Assembly: GCA_021029095.1 (NCBI GenBank)
Contig: JAJOHG010000018.1
Coordinates: forward strand, 62,001-126,000
Direction of reading: 5' to 3'
Length of the DNA stretch: 64,000 nt
Source: Phellopilus nigrolimitatus
Lineage: Eukaryota; Basidiomycota; Agaricomycetes; Hymenochaetales; Hymenochaetaceae
Positions 1-11,259 of the stretch are shown here, piece after piece. A program made the position numbers and the translations under genes. Under the pieces are notes generated by a model. The model was not told the DNA's origin and did not search any database. It worked only from the letters and a program-made list of their open reading frames with translations. Positions within the stretch are counted from its first letter, which is position 1, and each line of letters starts with the position of its first letter.

Positions 1-1364
1 CGACGAAGCAGGGACGGGGATGGGCCTGCACCCGTGGCGCGTGAAAATGCTCATGGACGCCCCCGCGCTGCACGCGCCGCGCGTGGCGCCCCCAGAGGGT
101 GCGAGAAAGAGATAAAAGGCACTCAAACACACCAAGGTGTCGCTGGGCTGTACGACTACGGTCCGCCAGGGTCGGCTCTGCAAGCGAACATCATCGCGGA
201 ATGCGCCGCCATTTCATTATCGACGAGCACATGCTTGAGCTCGACACGACGATCATGACACTTGCTCCTGTCTTCGAGACGTCCGGACACGTAGGGCGCT
301 TTGCGGACTGGATGGTCAAGGACACGAAGACCGGCGATGTCCTTCGAGCGGATCACCTTGTCAAGGGCGTTCTCGAGGCGCGGCTCGCAGGGGACAAGGA
401 GGCGCGCGGCGTGAGTGCTGTTCTTGTAAAGGAGGACAATAAAAAGAGGAAGAAGAAGGTGAAGACGACGGCGGTCAAGCTCGAGGACGAGACTGTGGGT
501 GAATATGAAAGCATTCTTGCACAGGTGAGCGTCTAGACTGTTTGTCGTTGACCCCCTTTTTCTTCTTTGGTGGGACGAGGAGGCTTCGTCAAAACCCAGA
601 CAAGTAGGTCACTGAACAGTATTTTATCTGCGGCTATTATGAGGCATATTTGGAAGAAAAGCAGGCAAGTGATAATCAGTCGTCCGTCCGGTTTGCAGTA
701 ATGCTAATGTAAAATGACTTTAGATGCAGAGTGCAGACGAAGGATCTACGATTCTATATACCGTGCGTGCCGCATTTTCTGCGCTAATTTTCTTACTCTT
801 AAGCTTTTCTCATCAGTGTGTTTCCTGCCGACATGGCTGGCGTCTAAACAACTGATGTGGCAAGACGCGAGGGACTAAACGTCACAGTACACACTCGGAT
901 AATCCACCACGCGTAAAACTACAACACGCTCGCCAGACTGGCTATACGTGCCCACGTCGCCCGCGCCCATCGCCACGTTCGCATTCTTGCCGCCCGCCTG
1001 CACATCGGGCAGGGGCAGGGGCAGCGCGGTGGCGCTTCTGCTTCTCGCGCATGCCGACGCGACACTCCCGGTGTTCGACGTCGAGGCGCGGCGCTTCCCC
1101 GCGTAAGCCCGCTCAATACCATCTAGCATTTTTTCTTTTGTCTTTTTAATTAGAATAAAGTTGTATTTAATTGATTTAAGACCCGCAGGGAGCCGTGAAC
1201 AGAACCTTGACCTCTGTGGCCCGGACCCACGGGTTTGGGGGGACCCGTGAATCCGTGTCTCTACAGATCCAGGTCAAGCCGGGTCCGGGTCGAGGTTTTT
1301 TTGTCACGGGTGACCCGCCAAACGGGTCCGGGTCAACCCACGGGTGGACTCGTGGTATGCCCTA
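1..1364 (+). mobile_element. hAT-like non-autonomous element, copy 1, left part outside window
   Basis: Positions 1-1364 match 8670-10033 with a constant offset of 8669 and no difference that I could find by eye. The right end at 1364 carries the terminal sequence GGACTCGTGGTATGCCCTA, the inverse complement of the left end of copy 2 at 8069. About 600 bp of the left part would lie upstream of the window. The next 8 bases (1365-1372, TAATAGTA) are the expected target duplication, but the other copy is not visible. The inside holds a glycyl-tRNA synthetase fragment, an unassigned minus-strand open stretch (875-1129) and G-rich subterminal GGGTCCGGGT-type repeats at 1180-1345. There is no transposase. 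Confidence 0.85.
136..524 (+). pseudogene. GRS1: Glycyl-tRNA synthetase fragment (captured, frameshifted), copy 1
   Basis: The translation matches the N-terminal catalytic region of eukaryotic class II glycyl-tRNA synthetase. It reads GVAGLYDYGPPGSALQANI in one frame and RRHFIIDEHMLELDTT, then DWMVKDTKTGDVLRADHLVK, in the next. The two frames meet near 200, where one base appears missing (the expected Trp codon after IIAE is broken), so no synthetase segment can be made. Homology stops at ESILAQ directly before GTGAGC, a good splice donor, so the piece looks like one genomic exon with the start of its intron, captured at DNA level. It lies inside the hAT-like element and recurs unchanged at 8805-9193. 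The identity is secure; any function is very unlikely. Confidence 0.88.
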
Positions 1365-1426
1365 TAATAGTACAACAGCTCGGTGTGTCGTTTTTTTTAC
1401 ACTATTACAATATACTACTAATCAGC

Positions 1427-1808
1427 ATGTTTAGGAATCTCTGTGCAATCGAATGGATGGAGAAGAACCGTGCTGAGAAGAAACCTGTCGGGACTAGGCC
1501 TGAATTCGCTGCGTACTGGGAAAACTACATAAAGGGGAAGCCGGCGGAAAAGGTATGTTGTGTTATTTTTTTCACTTTGTTTCGTGGATTTCACTGATGT
1601 GTTCATACAGTATTTCAACGAGGCTTCGGCAGCTGCGACGGCCGCAAAAAAGCAACAGAAGGTCAGTACATCTAATTGAGCTGCTAAAACTTGTTTATCT
1701 TACTTCCCAACAAGTCCGCAACAGATGTCTCGAAGACTTGCTGAACTTAGGCAAACAGGAGGTACGAGCAGGACTCTCCGCTTCCGAACATCACCTCCAG
1801 CGAATTGA
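1427..1808 (+). CDS. Small hypothetical gene, three predicted exons
   Basis: I do not recognise this gene. Exons at 1427-1552, 1611-1661 and 1725-1808 are joined by introns that begin GTATGT and GTCAGT and end CAG. All three exons are whole codons and give an 86-residue product. The N-terminal part reads MFRNLCAIEWMEKNRAEK, and the second exon is Ala/Lys-rich. The start follows an AT-rich leader directly downstream of the hAT-like right end, so the element may have inserted into its 5' flank. The clean phase-0 splicing argues for a real or recently real gene. The short length and transposon setting make a gene relic equally possible. Confidence 0.3.
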
Positions 1809-2645
1809 CAACTAGCATCCCAACAGCAATGAAGACGTTCTGGCTGACCTTTACGGAGCTGGCAACCCTCCCGAACGAGTCGAAAGGTGCCAGCAGAGTG
1901 TTCTCTGTCAGCTCTCTTCAAACACTCATTCGCGCGCTGTCCACGGCCACGTCCTCTGCGAGGGTGGTGGGCTGCTCATCCTCGTTGTCATCTTTGTCAT
2001 CGCGTTTTTTCATGTTTTAGCGTAGCTTTCAATCAATATAATGCCTAATTCGCTTTCTAAAAGAAAAAATAGTGTGATAAATTGTCAGATTTAATTCGAT
2101 AACACCCGATGAGACACGATACATGAATAGAAATAACACGATTCTGCTCGATCCTGCTATAGATTCTGTCGAATGAAAACGGGCCTGCTCGAATAATCCG
2201 TTTTCACTCGTTTTCACTCATTTTGACAATAAATATATCGTTTTATTCTTAAAATATATTGTGATATCGGACCAGGTCGATTAGTCCGATATCGTGCGAT
2301 CTAATTCGATTTCACCCGAGTGATTTCTCATTGGGGATCAAGACTTGGTGCCTGCTAGCTCACGACCACGCAAGCACAGGACATCCTCCAACAAGCTCAA
2401 AAAACCGACAACGGATCTTTTCGTTCAAACCGATCCCCACTCAGTAATCCGTGAGCGATCTACCTTGGACTGTTTGCGATTTTTGTTCTCAATCGACGTG
2501 CGGCAGAATAAACAAGGGTTTATCAACGTGTGTAGCAAAGCCCGCGCCTCTCCCACAAAAGTCGGCTTGAACTAAGGGCCCAACCCGCCTCCTCCTCTCC
2601 TCGCTTCAGTCTCCAGCACCCATCGCTCCGACTCGCAATTCGGAA
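1809..2645. other. Gene-less AT-rich stretch
   Basis: No coding region can be supported. The stretch 2030-2330 is AT-rich with repeated short words such as TCGAT, CGATA and TTTTCACTC. It precedes the eIF4G pseudogene and may include its old 5' region. Confidence 0.5.
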
Positions 2646-5600
2646 ATGCAATCGTGTTGGGATCGCAAGTGGACCGAGGGGCAGTGTTCCCCCGGCCAAG
2701 ACGGGTACGCCCTTTCAGCCTTTTCTACTATCTTCGCACCTCTGACCCACTTTCTTGCAGCAAATCCGATGAGTTTCGGAAGGGTGAACGGCACCATTAG
2801 CGACAAACTCATGCCGACCGAAGCTCCGCCTGCTGCGAAATCCGAATCGCGGGCCATGCGGTCCTTTGGCTCGACAGAGGCGACAAAAAGGAATCATCTC
2901 AACGGAAAGTCTTCACTGACTCCCGTTTCTTCGATCTCTTCCACAGCCTCAACATCGTCAGCGGCTTCGACCGCTCCCGCTACATCCGCCACAATGCCGT
3001 TCAGGACTAAGGTCGACGTTTCTGTTTTCTTCCGTGGCGGAGGAGGTAGCACAAAAACCTCTTCTCCCGTAACCTTTGCTTTTTTTCGAGAGTATTGCGT
3101 TGCCGCCGATGCGCTCCAGCACATTATCGCCTGCGGGTCGACCACCGCATCCCAAAATGCGTCCGGACCCGCTGGCCCAGGACCTCACGGGCTTCCACAT
3201 GCTCACGCTCAGCCGCTGCAAGGGTCCTATAGCCCCCGCAGCCCTTCGTGCCGCAGGCAATGCGCAATCAAAATGTTGGCGGCGGTCCGCACTCACCTTC
3301 GTTCCCGCGTCAGATGCCGAACGGCGCAGCGAACAGAACGCCTGTCGCGAATAGCCCTCCCGGGACAAACACTACCGGGATGCCCTCCCCTCGCCTTGGC
3401 CCGCCGCCACACCAACCTTACCATCACAACCAACACCAGCCCATACCTGTTTCGGGAATGCAACCACAGATGCAACCCGTACCACTGGCAAAAGGGTATT
3501 ATGTGAGTGGTCTTTCTCATTGATGCATCATAAAGCCGGAGCTAAATATATCACAGTATCATACATGCCGCCAAACATGTCAGACATGCCTGGCGCTGAG
3601 CAATATATGCAGTACCCGCCGCAGCCATGGCAAATGCATCAGCAGCAGCAGCAGCAGCCCAAACCACATCCACAGACGCCGCAGGCACACCCGTATGGAC
3701 TACCTGTGTCACCTCGGCAGCCCCCTCTGCAGTCTCCAGGGACTCCGCCCACCGGAATCGCAGTGCAGCTCCCGAGCGCCGACCCGCGCCTTAATACGAA
3801 TGCGAGTGCGTTTGTGCCTGGTCAAGTTCCGCCCGCACAGGCTCTTCAGCAGCGGAAAAGTAAGGTCAAGATCACGGATGCGTCGGGGAATGAGGTAGAT
3901 CTCAATGGCTTGCGCAGACAGACGTCATCGGTTCCTTCGACACCTGCAGCCGAGAAAAATCGTCGCGCGACTGTGCGCCTTGAGACCGAGGAGGCTCGGC
4001 TGAAGCGTATCGCGGAGAAAACCAAACGTGATCAGGAGGAGGTTGCAGAAGGCGAAGGAGGAGGAGGTGCGGAAGAAGCAAGAGGTGAAGGCGGAGGAGG
4101 AGAGGAAGAAGAAGGATGAGGAGGAGCGGGTGAAGAAGAAGCGAAGGGAGGAGGAGGAGGAGAAGGAGCGCAAGGAGGAGGAAGAGAGGGAGCGGGTGAG
4201 GGTGGAGGCAGAGCTCGAGCGCAAGCGTAAAGAAGAGGAGGAAGAGCGTGCGCGAAAGGAGGAAGAGGAGATAGAGCGTCTGCGAAAGCAGGGGAATGAG
4301 CGGTTACGCAAGGAAGGCGAAGAGCGTCAGCGGAAGGAGGAAGAGGAGAAGGAGCGTGCGCGGAAGGAGGAAGAAGAACTCAAAGCCAAGGGGAAGGAGG
4401 AAGAGAAGCCGAAGGTCAGCCTCGAAATCAAGCCAAAGAAGGAGAACGAGCTGTCCCCGACTACCACCGATGTCCCTTTCTCCGTCTCTCCCGAGTCTCA
4501 TAAGAAACGTCCTATTCCTGGCCCTCTTGACCTCTCCTTTACGCACAGACCTGGCCTCCCACAACCCCCTCCGCTCCGCTCTCGCCACCGCTCGTCACAT
4601 CCAAAACCTCGATCAAGTCCAGTATCCCGAAGGCGTCAAAAGCCCCAAGCCGGAGCTCAACACGAACGCAAAGGATGGCAAATTTCGGTATGTTTCATTA
4701 CTCCCATGCGCTCAATGAGAATTGTTGTACTGATTGTTTCTCTTTGTTTAGTTACGACCGCGACTTCCTCATGCAGTTCATGTCGGTCTGCAAGGAGGGG
4801 CCAGACAACCACCCCTCTCTTGAAGCTATCGGGCTTGAGCCTTCCGACCAAGCACATTCAATGGGTCGCGGTGGGTCTGGCCGACGAGGCGTGTCTGGTG
4901 GCATGGGCCCGCCCTCGTCAAATGTGGCGCGTCAAGCGTCGGTCGGTTTGGGACTTGGCTCCCTGAACGGCTTCGGGAAGTCAGCCTCAGGCTTTGCGAC
5001 TACGGGCAACTTCTCCGCACCGGGCAAACTATCGAGCGAGGAGCGCTTCATGCGCTCGACGTCGATGGGCAGCCCACCGGGCGGACCTCACGGGCGGCCG
5101 CTCGTCGCCTATGGTCCGCTCCTCCAGCCAAGGTGGTCCCAGCGTTATTGGCGCAGGACCGTTGGGCAGCAAGCAAGCGTACGCGCAGCAAGCACGGAGA
5201 GGCGCGCAACGACGCGAATCGCATCAGCGCAGCACAGGCGCAGTTCTCGGCAGCACATGCGGCAAATGTGATGGCGCTGGAGCCCGTCGCGCCGCTCGAG
5301 GCGACTGCGAATCGCTGGGTCCCGGTCAGCGCAAGCAGAAAGCCGGTGGCAGTCGACATGGATGCTCCCGAGGTCGTCGACCGTAAGGTCCGCTCGCTTC
5401 TCAACAAGCTCACGATGGAGAAGTTCGAGTCAATCTCGAACCAGATCATTCAATGGGCAAACAAGAGCGAAAGCGAGAAGGATGGGCACACGCTCATCCA
5501 GGCGATTCGGCTCGTGTTGGAGAAAGGAACGGACGAGGCGACATGGAGCGAGATGTATGCTCGCTTGTGCCGCAAAATGATGGAGCAGATCAGTCCAGAC

Positions 5601-6106
5601 GTCCAAGACGATGGGATTCGCAACTCCGAGGGCAAGCCGATCACTGGCGGTCTCTTGTTCCACAAATACCTCCTCAACCGCTGCCAGGAAGACTTCGAGC
5701 ACGGATGGAAGCAGAAGGAGTCTACTGCCGCTGCCGCTGCGGAAAAAGCGAACGAGGATCAGGCGCTCAAGGTCGAGAGCGAAAAGGAAGAGAACAAGGA
5801 GTCAGGCGAGACACCGCAGTTCTCGGAAGAGTACTATTCCGCTCAGAAAGCGAAGCGTCAAGGTCTCGGTCTCGTGAAATTCATTGGTGAGCTCTTTAAG
5901 CTCCAGATGCTCACGGAGCGCATCATGCACGAGTGCATTAAGAAACTCCTCAGCAATGTCAACAACCCTGAAGAGGAAGAGATCGAGAGCTTATGCAAGC
6001 TCCTGAGCACCGTCGGGCAATCGTTAGATACTTCAAAGGCTCGCGGTCATATGGATGTGTACTTGAGTCGCATGAAGGAACTTGCGAAGAGCAGCAGCGT
6101 CTCGTC

Positions 6107-6212
6107 TCGTATGCAGTTCATGTTACTGGTTTGTCATTTTGTTTTTATTCTGTCCTTTTCTACTTTACTTACATTCGTGGCAGGATACAATTGAGTTGCG
6201 AGAGCGTAAGTG
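6107..6212 (+). repeat. eIF4G exon-intron-exon segment, source copy
   Basis: This segment holds the end of the MIF4G exon (CGTATGCAGTTCATGTTACT), the whole short intron and the start of the next exon (GATACAATTGAGTTG). It recurs at 7094-7201 with a few base differences. Confidence 0.8.
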
Positions 6213-7093
6213 GAACACTCGTATCGCCGTCCCTGCTCCTACGACCATCGCACAAATTCACGAAGCTGTATGTTGTGCTTCCTTGACCATTGAAACACAG
6301 TGTTTACTTAATTATGTAGGCTGCGAAGGAGAAGATTCAGCAGGATAAAGATTCACTCGCTCGCTCGGCTGGCATGTCTCGTGGTGGTTCGCGTCGCGGC
6401 CATGATCGTGATAACTCGCAGGTTGGACCCGATGGGTGGACTGTCGCGCCTGGCCCGTCGAGACCGGCCAACAAAGCTGGTGATTTGTCAGGCTTCGGAA
6501 AGATCGCGAAGAGCGGCGGGCCCATGACTTTCGGCCCGTCAAGTGTCTTCAGCGCGAAAAGCAAAGACGGAAAGCCACGCGAGAGCTCGCAGCCACCGAG
6601 GACAAGCTCGAACATGTTCTCGATGCTTGGCGCGGAGAGCACCGCCGAAGTTTCTGCTCCATCGCAGTCGTCCCGCCCAAGCCGTCCGCCGAGCCGCAAC
6701 GCCAGTGTTGATCTGTCGCATGGTGCGCCTGTCGAGCCTACGCAGCGCCCAAGGCTCAATCTTCTTCCACGCTCGAAACCCCTTGCCGAGAAAGGAGAGG
6801 AGAGTCCTACTCCGCAGCCTGAGGACAGGGAGGGCGTGGAAGGCGAGATCCGTGAGAAGGCCGAGCCATCGATATCAAAGGAGCAGTCCGAGAAGAAAAT
6901 CGACCAGGACAGAAAGGAGTTCTTTGCCATACGCAACCTCGACGAGGCGGAAGACTACTTCACTGCGCTGCCGGCTGAACATCGCCACTTACTTGTCGAG
7001 AAGCTTGTCATGTCTGCCATCGAGTCGAAGGAGGCAGACGCTCGACTCGTCGGCGATCTGTTCGAGCGTGCCATCTCACGGAACTTGTGCTCG

Positions 7094-7201
7094 CCTCGTA
7101 TGCAGTTCATGTTACTCGTGTGTCATTTTGTTTTTATTCTGTCCTTTTCTACTCTACTTACATTTGTGGCAGGATACAATTGAGTTGTGAGAGTGTAAGT
7201 G
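7094..7201 (+). repeat. eIF4G exon-intron-exon segment, misplaced second copy
   Basis: This direct repeat of 6107-6212 is fused to the truncated MA3 exon after NLCSP. It carries the same intron, so the duplication happened in DNA, not through mRNA. Sequence beyond it (about 7202-7330) has weak resemblance to the exon following the source copy. Confidence 0.8.
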
Positions 7202-8060
7202 AAGCACGCAGATGCCGTGTCGTCCGTTTCATCCGTGGGGGGTCGTATAGAGGGTACGGCCAGCAGCAGCGCGAGGAGGCCGGATGGGACTCAGACTACC
7301 CCCACGCGTCGTCGACGTCACGGGCAAGAACATGATCTACTTGGTCTTCTCAGACCTGCCCGTGAAATGCTATCACCGCTGCAGGACATACATTATCCCT
7401 TTCAAGCAATCTATTGACAGTGGCAACCGATGACACTGTTATGTACATACCATACATACATGCAAAATATAAATGAATAACCTGCTGAAAGTCAATACAA
7501 AATTGCTGTTGCAAGCAAACAAATTGATGTTGCACTGATGGTGCACATCAAATTTTGTTTAAGTCCGATTTCCCACGCCCAAGTGGGTGCTCAGTCGATT
7601 GTGGGAAAATTATGAGAGCATCACAAAATATCATTTCTGCTCAACTCTCTCATTCTTAGAGACTTACGGGAATTTCCCAGCCAATGTTACTAATTGTCAT
7701 GGTTTCTGTGTTAATTGTGTCAGGCTAATGGTGAGACCTGATAGATGAAGGTTAGGCTTTACTTAGAAAGAAAATGATTACTCATAATTCAAGAGCTCTT
7801 TGAGTGGTCACTGGAGGCTGAATAGGATGGTTTTTGGATGCAGGGCTCTAAGGATGCAGCAGAAGAAAGTGATCTTTACAAACTACTGAATAAAATACAG
7901 CTTGGCGAACTAGCCAATCTAACAACTGAGAGCAAGGCAGCTGGACAAGAGGCAATGTCAGACACAGGCACCAGAGCAGGTGCAAGGACATTGGCAATAG
8001 TGTAAACCCAACCTTATGTGCCTGAGGCTGTGACCTCTTTGTGGATGGTGCCTGTGCATG
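7202..8060. other. No gene recognised
   Basis: A short open stretch (7199-7417) has no recognisable domain. The rest is AT-rich and non-coding up to the second hAT-like element. Confidence 0.5.
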
Positions 8061-8220
8061 CTTCTGCTTAGGGCATACCACGAGTCCTTGATACCCGTGA
8101 CCCGACCCGGACTGCAGATCCGTATTCACGGATCACCCGTTGACGGGTGATCCGTGGGAAACGGATTGTTGCGGGTCCGGGTCGGGGATTTGCAAATTTT
8201 CAATACCCGCGGGTATTTTC

Positions 8221-8497
8221 CATGTCGCAGTCTTCCACTTGGACCTGCCATTGCTCGTCAGCGGCAGCGAGGACGGCACTGTCAAGCTCTGGAACAGCGG
8301 CACGTACTGCCTCGAGAACACACTCAGTTACGTGCTCGAGCGCACCTGGTGCATCGCCGTGCACCCGCACGCAAACAACATCGCATTCGGCTTCGACGAG
8401 GGTCGTCAAGCTCGGCCGCGACGAGCCCGCGCTCAGCATGGACCCCGCCGGCAAGCTCGTCTACACGCAGGCCGCCATGGACGTCAAGATGCGTAAG
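8221..8497 (+). pseudogene. SEC27: Coatomer subunit beta' (SEC27/COPB2) WD-repeat fragment
   Basis: Coatomer beta' is a COPI coat component with N-terminal WD repeats. The reading VSGSEDGTVKLWNSGTYCLE, followed by ENTLSY..LERTWCIAVHP and FGFDEG, is the diagnostic WD40 stretch of this protein. The frame changes at the FDEG codons (near 8400), after which VVKLGRDEPALSMDPAGKLV continues in another frame, so the fragment is not translatable as one piece. Only about 90 residues of a roughly 800-900-residue protein are present. It sits inside the hAT-like element, fused to unrelated pieces on its 3' side. Confidence 0.85.
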
Positions 8498-8502
8498 GGC
8501 CA

Positions 8503-8784
8503 GTGCATCCGTGCGCGAGCATCTCGCCTCAGGCGGCCTCGACACGTCGCTCGTGCTCGCGCCGTGCACGCCTGCCTCCGCCTCCGCGCAGCGCGCTCAA
8601 CCCGCTCGTGACGAGCGCGGTGGCAACGTTCGAGGACGCGTACCACCACCGCCTCATGTACCCAACCGGCGACGAAGCAGGGACGGGGATGGGCCTGCAC
8701 CCGTGGCGCGTGAAAATGCTCATGGACGCCCCCGCGCTGCACGCGCCGCGCGTGGCGCCCCCAGAGGGTGCGAGAAAGAGATAA
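8503..8784 (+). other. Unidentified captured coding-like fragment
   Basis: The segment between the coatomer and GlyRS pieces is GC-rich and reads openly, with a plausible protein stretch around FEDAYHHRLMYPTGDEAGTG (8629-8688). I cannot assign it to a family. It is probably a third captured exon. The same DNA opens the window at positions 1-115. Confidence 0.45.
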
Positions 8785-8804
8785 AAGGCACTCAAACACA
8801 CCAA

Positions 8805-9193
8805 GGTGTCGCTGGGCTGTACGACTACGGTCCGCCAGGGTCGGCTCTGCAAGCGAACATCATCGCGGAATGCGCCGCCATTTCATTATCGACGAGCACA
8901 TGCTTGAGCTCGACACGACGATCATGACACTTGCTCCTGTCTTCGAGACGTCCGGACACGTAGGGCGCTTTGCGGACTGGATGGTCAAGGACACGAAGAC
9001 CGGCGATGTCCTTCGAGCGGATCACCTTGTCAAGGGCGTTCTCGAGGCGCGGCTCGCAGGGGACAAGGAGGCGCGCGGCGTGAGTGCTGTTCTTGTAAAG
9101 GAGGACAATAAAAAGAGGAAGAAGAAGGTGAAGACGACGGCGGTCAAGCTCGAGGACGAGACTGTGGGTGAATATGAAAGCATTCTTGCACAG
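8805..9193 (+). pseudogene. GRS1: Glycyl-tRNA synthetase fragment, copy 2
   Basis: The same sequence as 136-524, including the one-base loss after IIAE and the retained splice donor after ESILAQ. It sits in the complete hAT-like element. A continuous open frame (8154-8927) runs through the coatomer region out of frame and ends after the GlyRS LYDYGP motif, but it mixes frames and is not a credible protein. Confidence 0.88.
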
Positions 9194-10041
9194 GTGAGCG
9201 TCTAGACTGTTTGTCGTTGACCCCCTTTTTCTTCTTTGGTGGGACGAGGAGGCTTCGTCAAAACCCAGACAAGTAGGTCACTGAACAGTATTTTATCTGC
9301 GGCTATTATGAGGCATATTTGGAAGAAAAGCAGGCAAGTGATAATCAGTCGTCCGTCCGGTTTGCAGTAATGCTAATGTAAAATGACTTTAGATGCAGAG
9401 TGCAGACGAAGGATCTACGATTCTATATACCGTGCGTGCCGCATTTTCTGCGCTAATTTTCTTACTCTTAAGCTTTTCTCATCAGTGTGTTTCCTGCCGA
9501 CATGGCTGGCGTCTAAACAACTGATGTGGCAAGACGCGAGGGACTAAACGTCACAGTACACACTCGGATAATCCACCACGCGTAAAACTACAACACGCTC
9601 GCCAGACTGGCTATACGTGCCCACGTCGCCCGCGCCCATCGCCACGTTCGCATTCTTGCCGCCCGCCTGCACATCGGGCAGGGGCAGGGGCAGCGCGGTG
9701 GCGCTTCTGCTTCTCGCGCATGCCGACGCGACACTCCCGGTGTTCGACGTCGAGGCGCGGCGCTTCCCCGCGTAAGCCCGCTCAATACCATCTAGCATTT
9801 TTTCTTTTGTCTTTTTAATTAGAATAAAGTTGTATTTAATTGATTTAAGACCCGCAGGGAGCCGTGAACAGAACCTTGACCTCTGTGGCCCGGACCCACG
9901 GGTTTGGGGGGACCCGTGAATCCGTGTCTCTACAGATCCAGGTCAAGCCGGGTCCGGGTCGAGGTTTTTTTGTCACGGGTGACCCGCCAAACGGGTCCGG
10001 GTCAACCCACGGGTGGACTCGTGGTATGCCCTACTTCTGCT

Positions 10042-10448
10042 ACAACACTGAAACCTGTTCTTTTGATCACGCGTGTGAGTTGTTGCTGAGAACAGTCGGA
10101 CTGAGCTCATTGTGAACTTTGATATTCTACTTTTTGGTTGCAGGACCTGTACCAGTATTGAAATTCTGAACAGCTACCAGTTTTGAGTGCCTGGAGCACA
10201 CTTAGACTATAACTAAATATAGGTGTACCTGTTATATGCATGTAACTGATTAGCTGCTACTCATAGTCGCCTTCCCAGGAACTATATGTAATGACTACCT
10301 ACCTACCCACCTACCTAGCTCACAGACTATTTATGCTATAGCAGCTAACCTTGATACTATACTACCCATCAACAGCTACTATTGATGCTATAGACGCTAC
10401 TTCAGCTAAATTACTAATCAGGCTAAAACCAGCTAAAAACACTAGTGA
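10042..10448. other. Gene-less stretch with CTAC/CAGCTA simple repeats
   Basis: The DNA contains an ACCTACCTACC-type run near 10300 and repeated CAGCTA words to 10440. No coding signal was found. Confidence 0.5.
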
Positions 10449-10590
10449 CTATCTTGCAACTTGATCTACACAAGCTACCGACACTAAACCCCTACTAGGA
10501 AATTGCAGTTTCCTGATGTGATAGGACTCGAAGTCTAGCTTTTTATCATCGGCGGTGAGGCCGAAACTACACCTAAGCCAAAATATAAGT
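10449..10590 (-). pseudogene. 3' end of minus-strand gene split by the Ty3 element
   Basis: Read on the minus strand, this is the open continuation of the gene whose 5' exons lie at 27367-28297. Joining across the Ty3 element and removing one target duplication keeps the frame through GLTADDKKLDFESYHIRK to a TAG stop at 10449. The protein family is not recognised. The split inactivates the gene, or leaves only a truncated product ending in LTR sequence. Confidence 0.6.
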
Positions 10591-10596
10591 AAGCGC

Positions 10597-11255
10597 TGTA
10601 CCAGTGTACCACTGGCTACCTTCCGATATCGTCGCGGAACGGGTACAGGACCGCGGTTGAGCATAGAGACGGATTGAGGATTGAGGACGAGTACGGACGC
10701 GGATAGAGGATCGAGCGCGATCGCGGACGCGGACGAAGGACCGAGGATCGACGCGTATGACACAGGGATGATGAGTCGAGTCGCGGAGACATCGCGGGGC
10801 ACTCTTTGTTCAGTTACCTTACTGGGATCGCGCACGGACCGTAGACAGAAACGGGATTCGGTATTTAGTCGAGATAGAGGCATCTTTGTAAGGGGGTCTT
10901 CCCCTTCGCGATCACCACACTGAATAGGATTGACACACACTTCTCATCTTCTGTCTTCCCGATCTCTCGTTCGCTCTTCTTGACTTCGCGATCGACGCGT
11001 GATCCATTTCTCGACACCGTCTTCGCTTCTGAACCCTACTCTACACCTTCCTCCATCACGAACGCCCTCCGACCTCGATCCGACAGCACCGCCGTCTCGA
11101 CAGGATCGATAGAGAGGGTACGAGACAGCGTCGCGTCGTCCCAGTGTTGAGTCCCCTGTTGGCCCTTCTCACTTCTTGATCAAGACACTGTAGAATCCCC
11201 GAACCCTGTGGGCTGTCCCCGACAGTCTGTGCTACTTGCCCGAAAGGGTCTCGTA
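10597..11255 (+). repeat. 5' LTR of the Ty3 element
   Basis: It matches 26702-27360 with a constant offset of 16105 from first to last base and no difference noticed. It begins TGTACC and ends near CTCGTA; the exact last base is uncertain by one because the flank also begins with A. Confidence 0.92.
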
Positions 11256-11259
11256 AACC

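Larger units (their letters stand above)
2646..7201 (+). pseudogene. eIF4G: eIF4G translation initiation factor pseudogene
   Basis: eIF4G is the scaffold of the cap-binding complex eIF4F. The order of parts fits fungal eIF4G: a Ser/Pro/Gln-rich N-terminus (2770-3850); a long Glu/Lys/Arg coiled stretch (4030-4430); the eIF4E-side segment with YPEGVKSPKPELNTNAKDG (near 4625) spliced by a 64-bp intron (4688-4751) to DRDFLMQFMSVCKE; an MIF4G domain (about 5385-6110); introns at 6128-6183 and about 6269-6319; the RS/G-rich linker with MSRGGSRRG; and the start of an MA3 domain (6920-7094). Breaks: the frame changes near 3230, 4040, 4560 and 5130 without usable introns, and the MA3 domain stops at NLCS where a duplicated internal segment is joined. 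Neighbouring long reading frames such as pol and the KDZ genes are clean, which argues against sequencing error. Probably a dead copy. Confidence 0.85.
8069..10033 (+). mobile_element. hAT-like non-autonomous element with captured gene fragments, copy 2
   Basis: The 1965-bp element begins TAGGGCATACCACGAGTCC and ends with its exact inverse complement. It is bounded by the 8-bp direct repeat CTTCTGCT at 8061-8068 and 10034-10041. An 8-bp target duplication with short inverted ends is the hallmark of hAT transposons. G-rich subterminal repeats of the GGGTCCGGGTCG type lie just inside both ends (8090-8210, 9880-10020). It has no transposase. The interior is a mosaic of captured host sequence: coatomer beta' (8221-8497), an unidentified coding-like piece (8503-8784), glycyl-tRNA synthetase (8805-9193) and a minus-strand open stretch of 84 codons (9544-9798). 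The right 1364 bp match positions 1-1364, so transposition was recent. Confidence 0.9.

Noticed and set aside
4304..4588. Leu-rich minus-strand open frame
   Set aside because: Shadow of the Glu/Lys-rich coding repeat of the eIF4G pseudogene.
8154..8927. 257-codon open frame through the hAT-like element
   Set aside because: It reads the coatomer piece out of frame and only briefly the GlyRS piece in frame, so a real fusion protein is unlikely.
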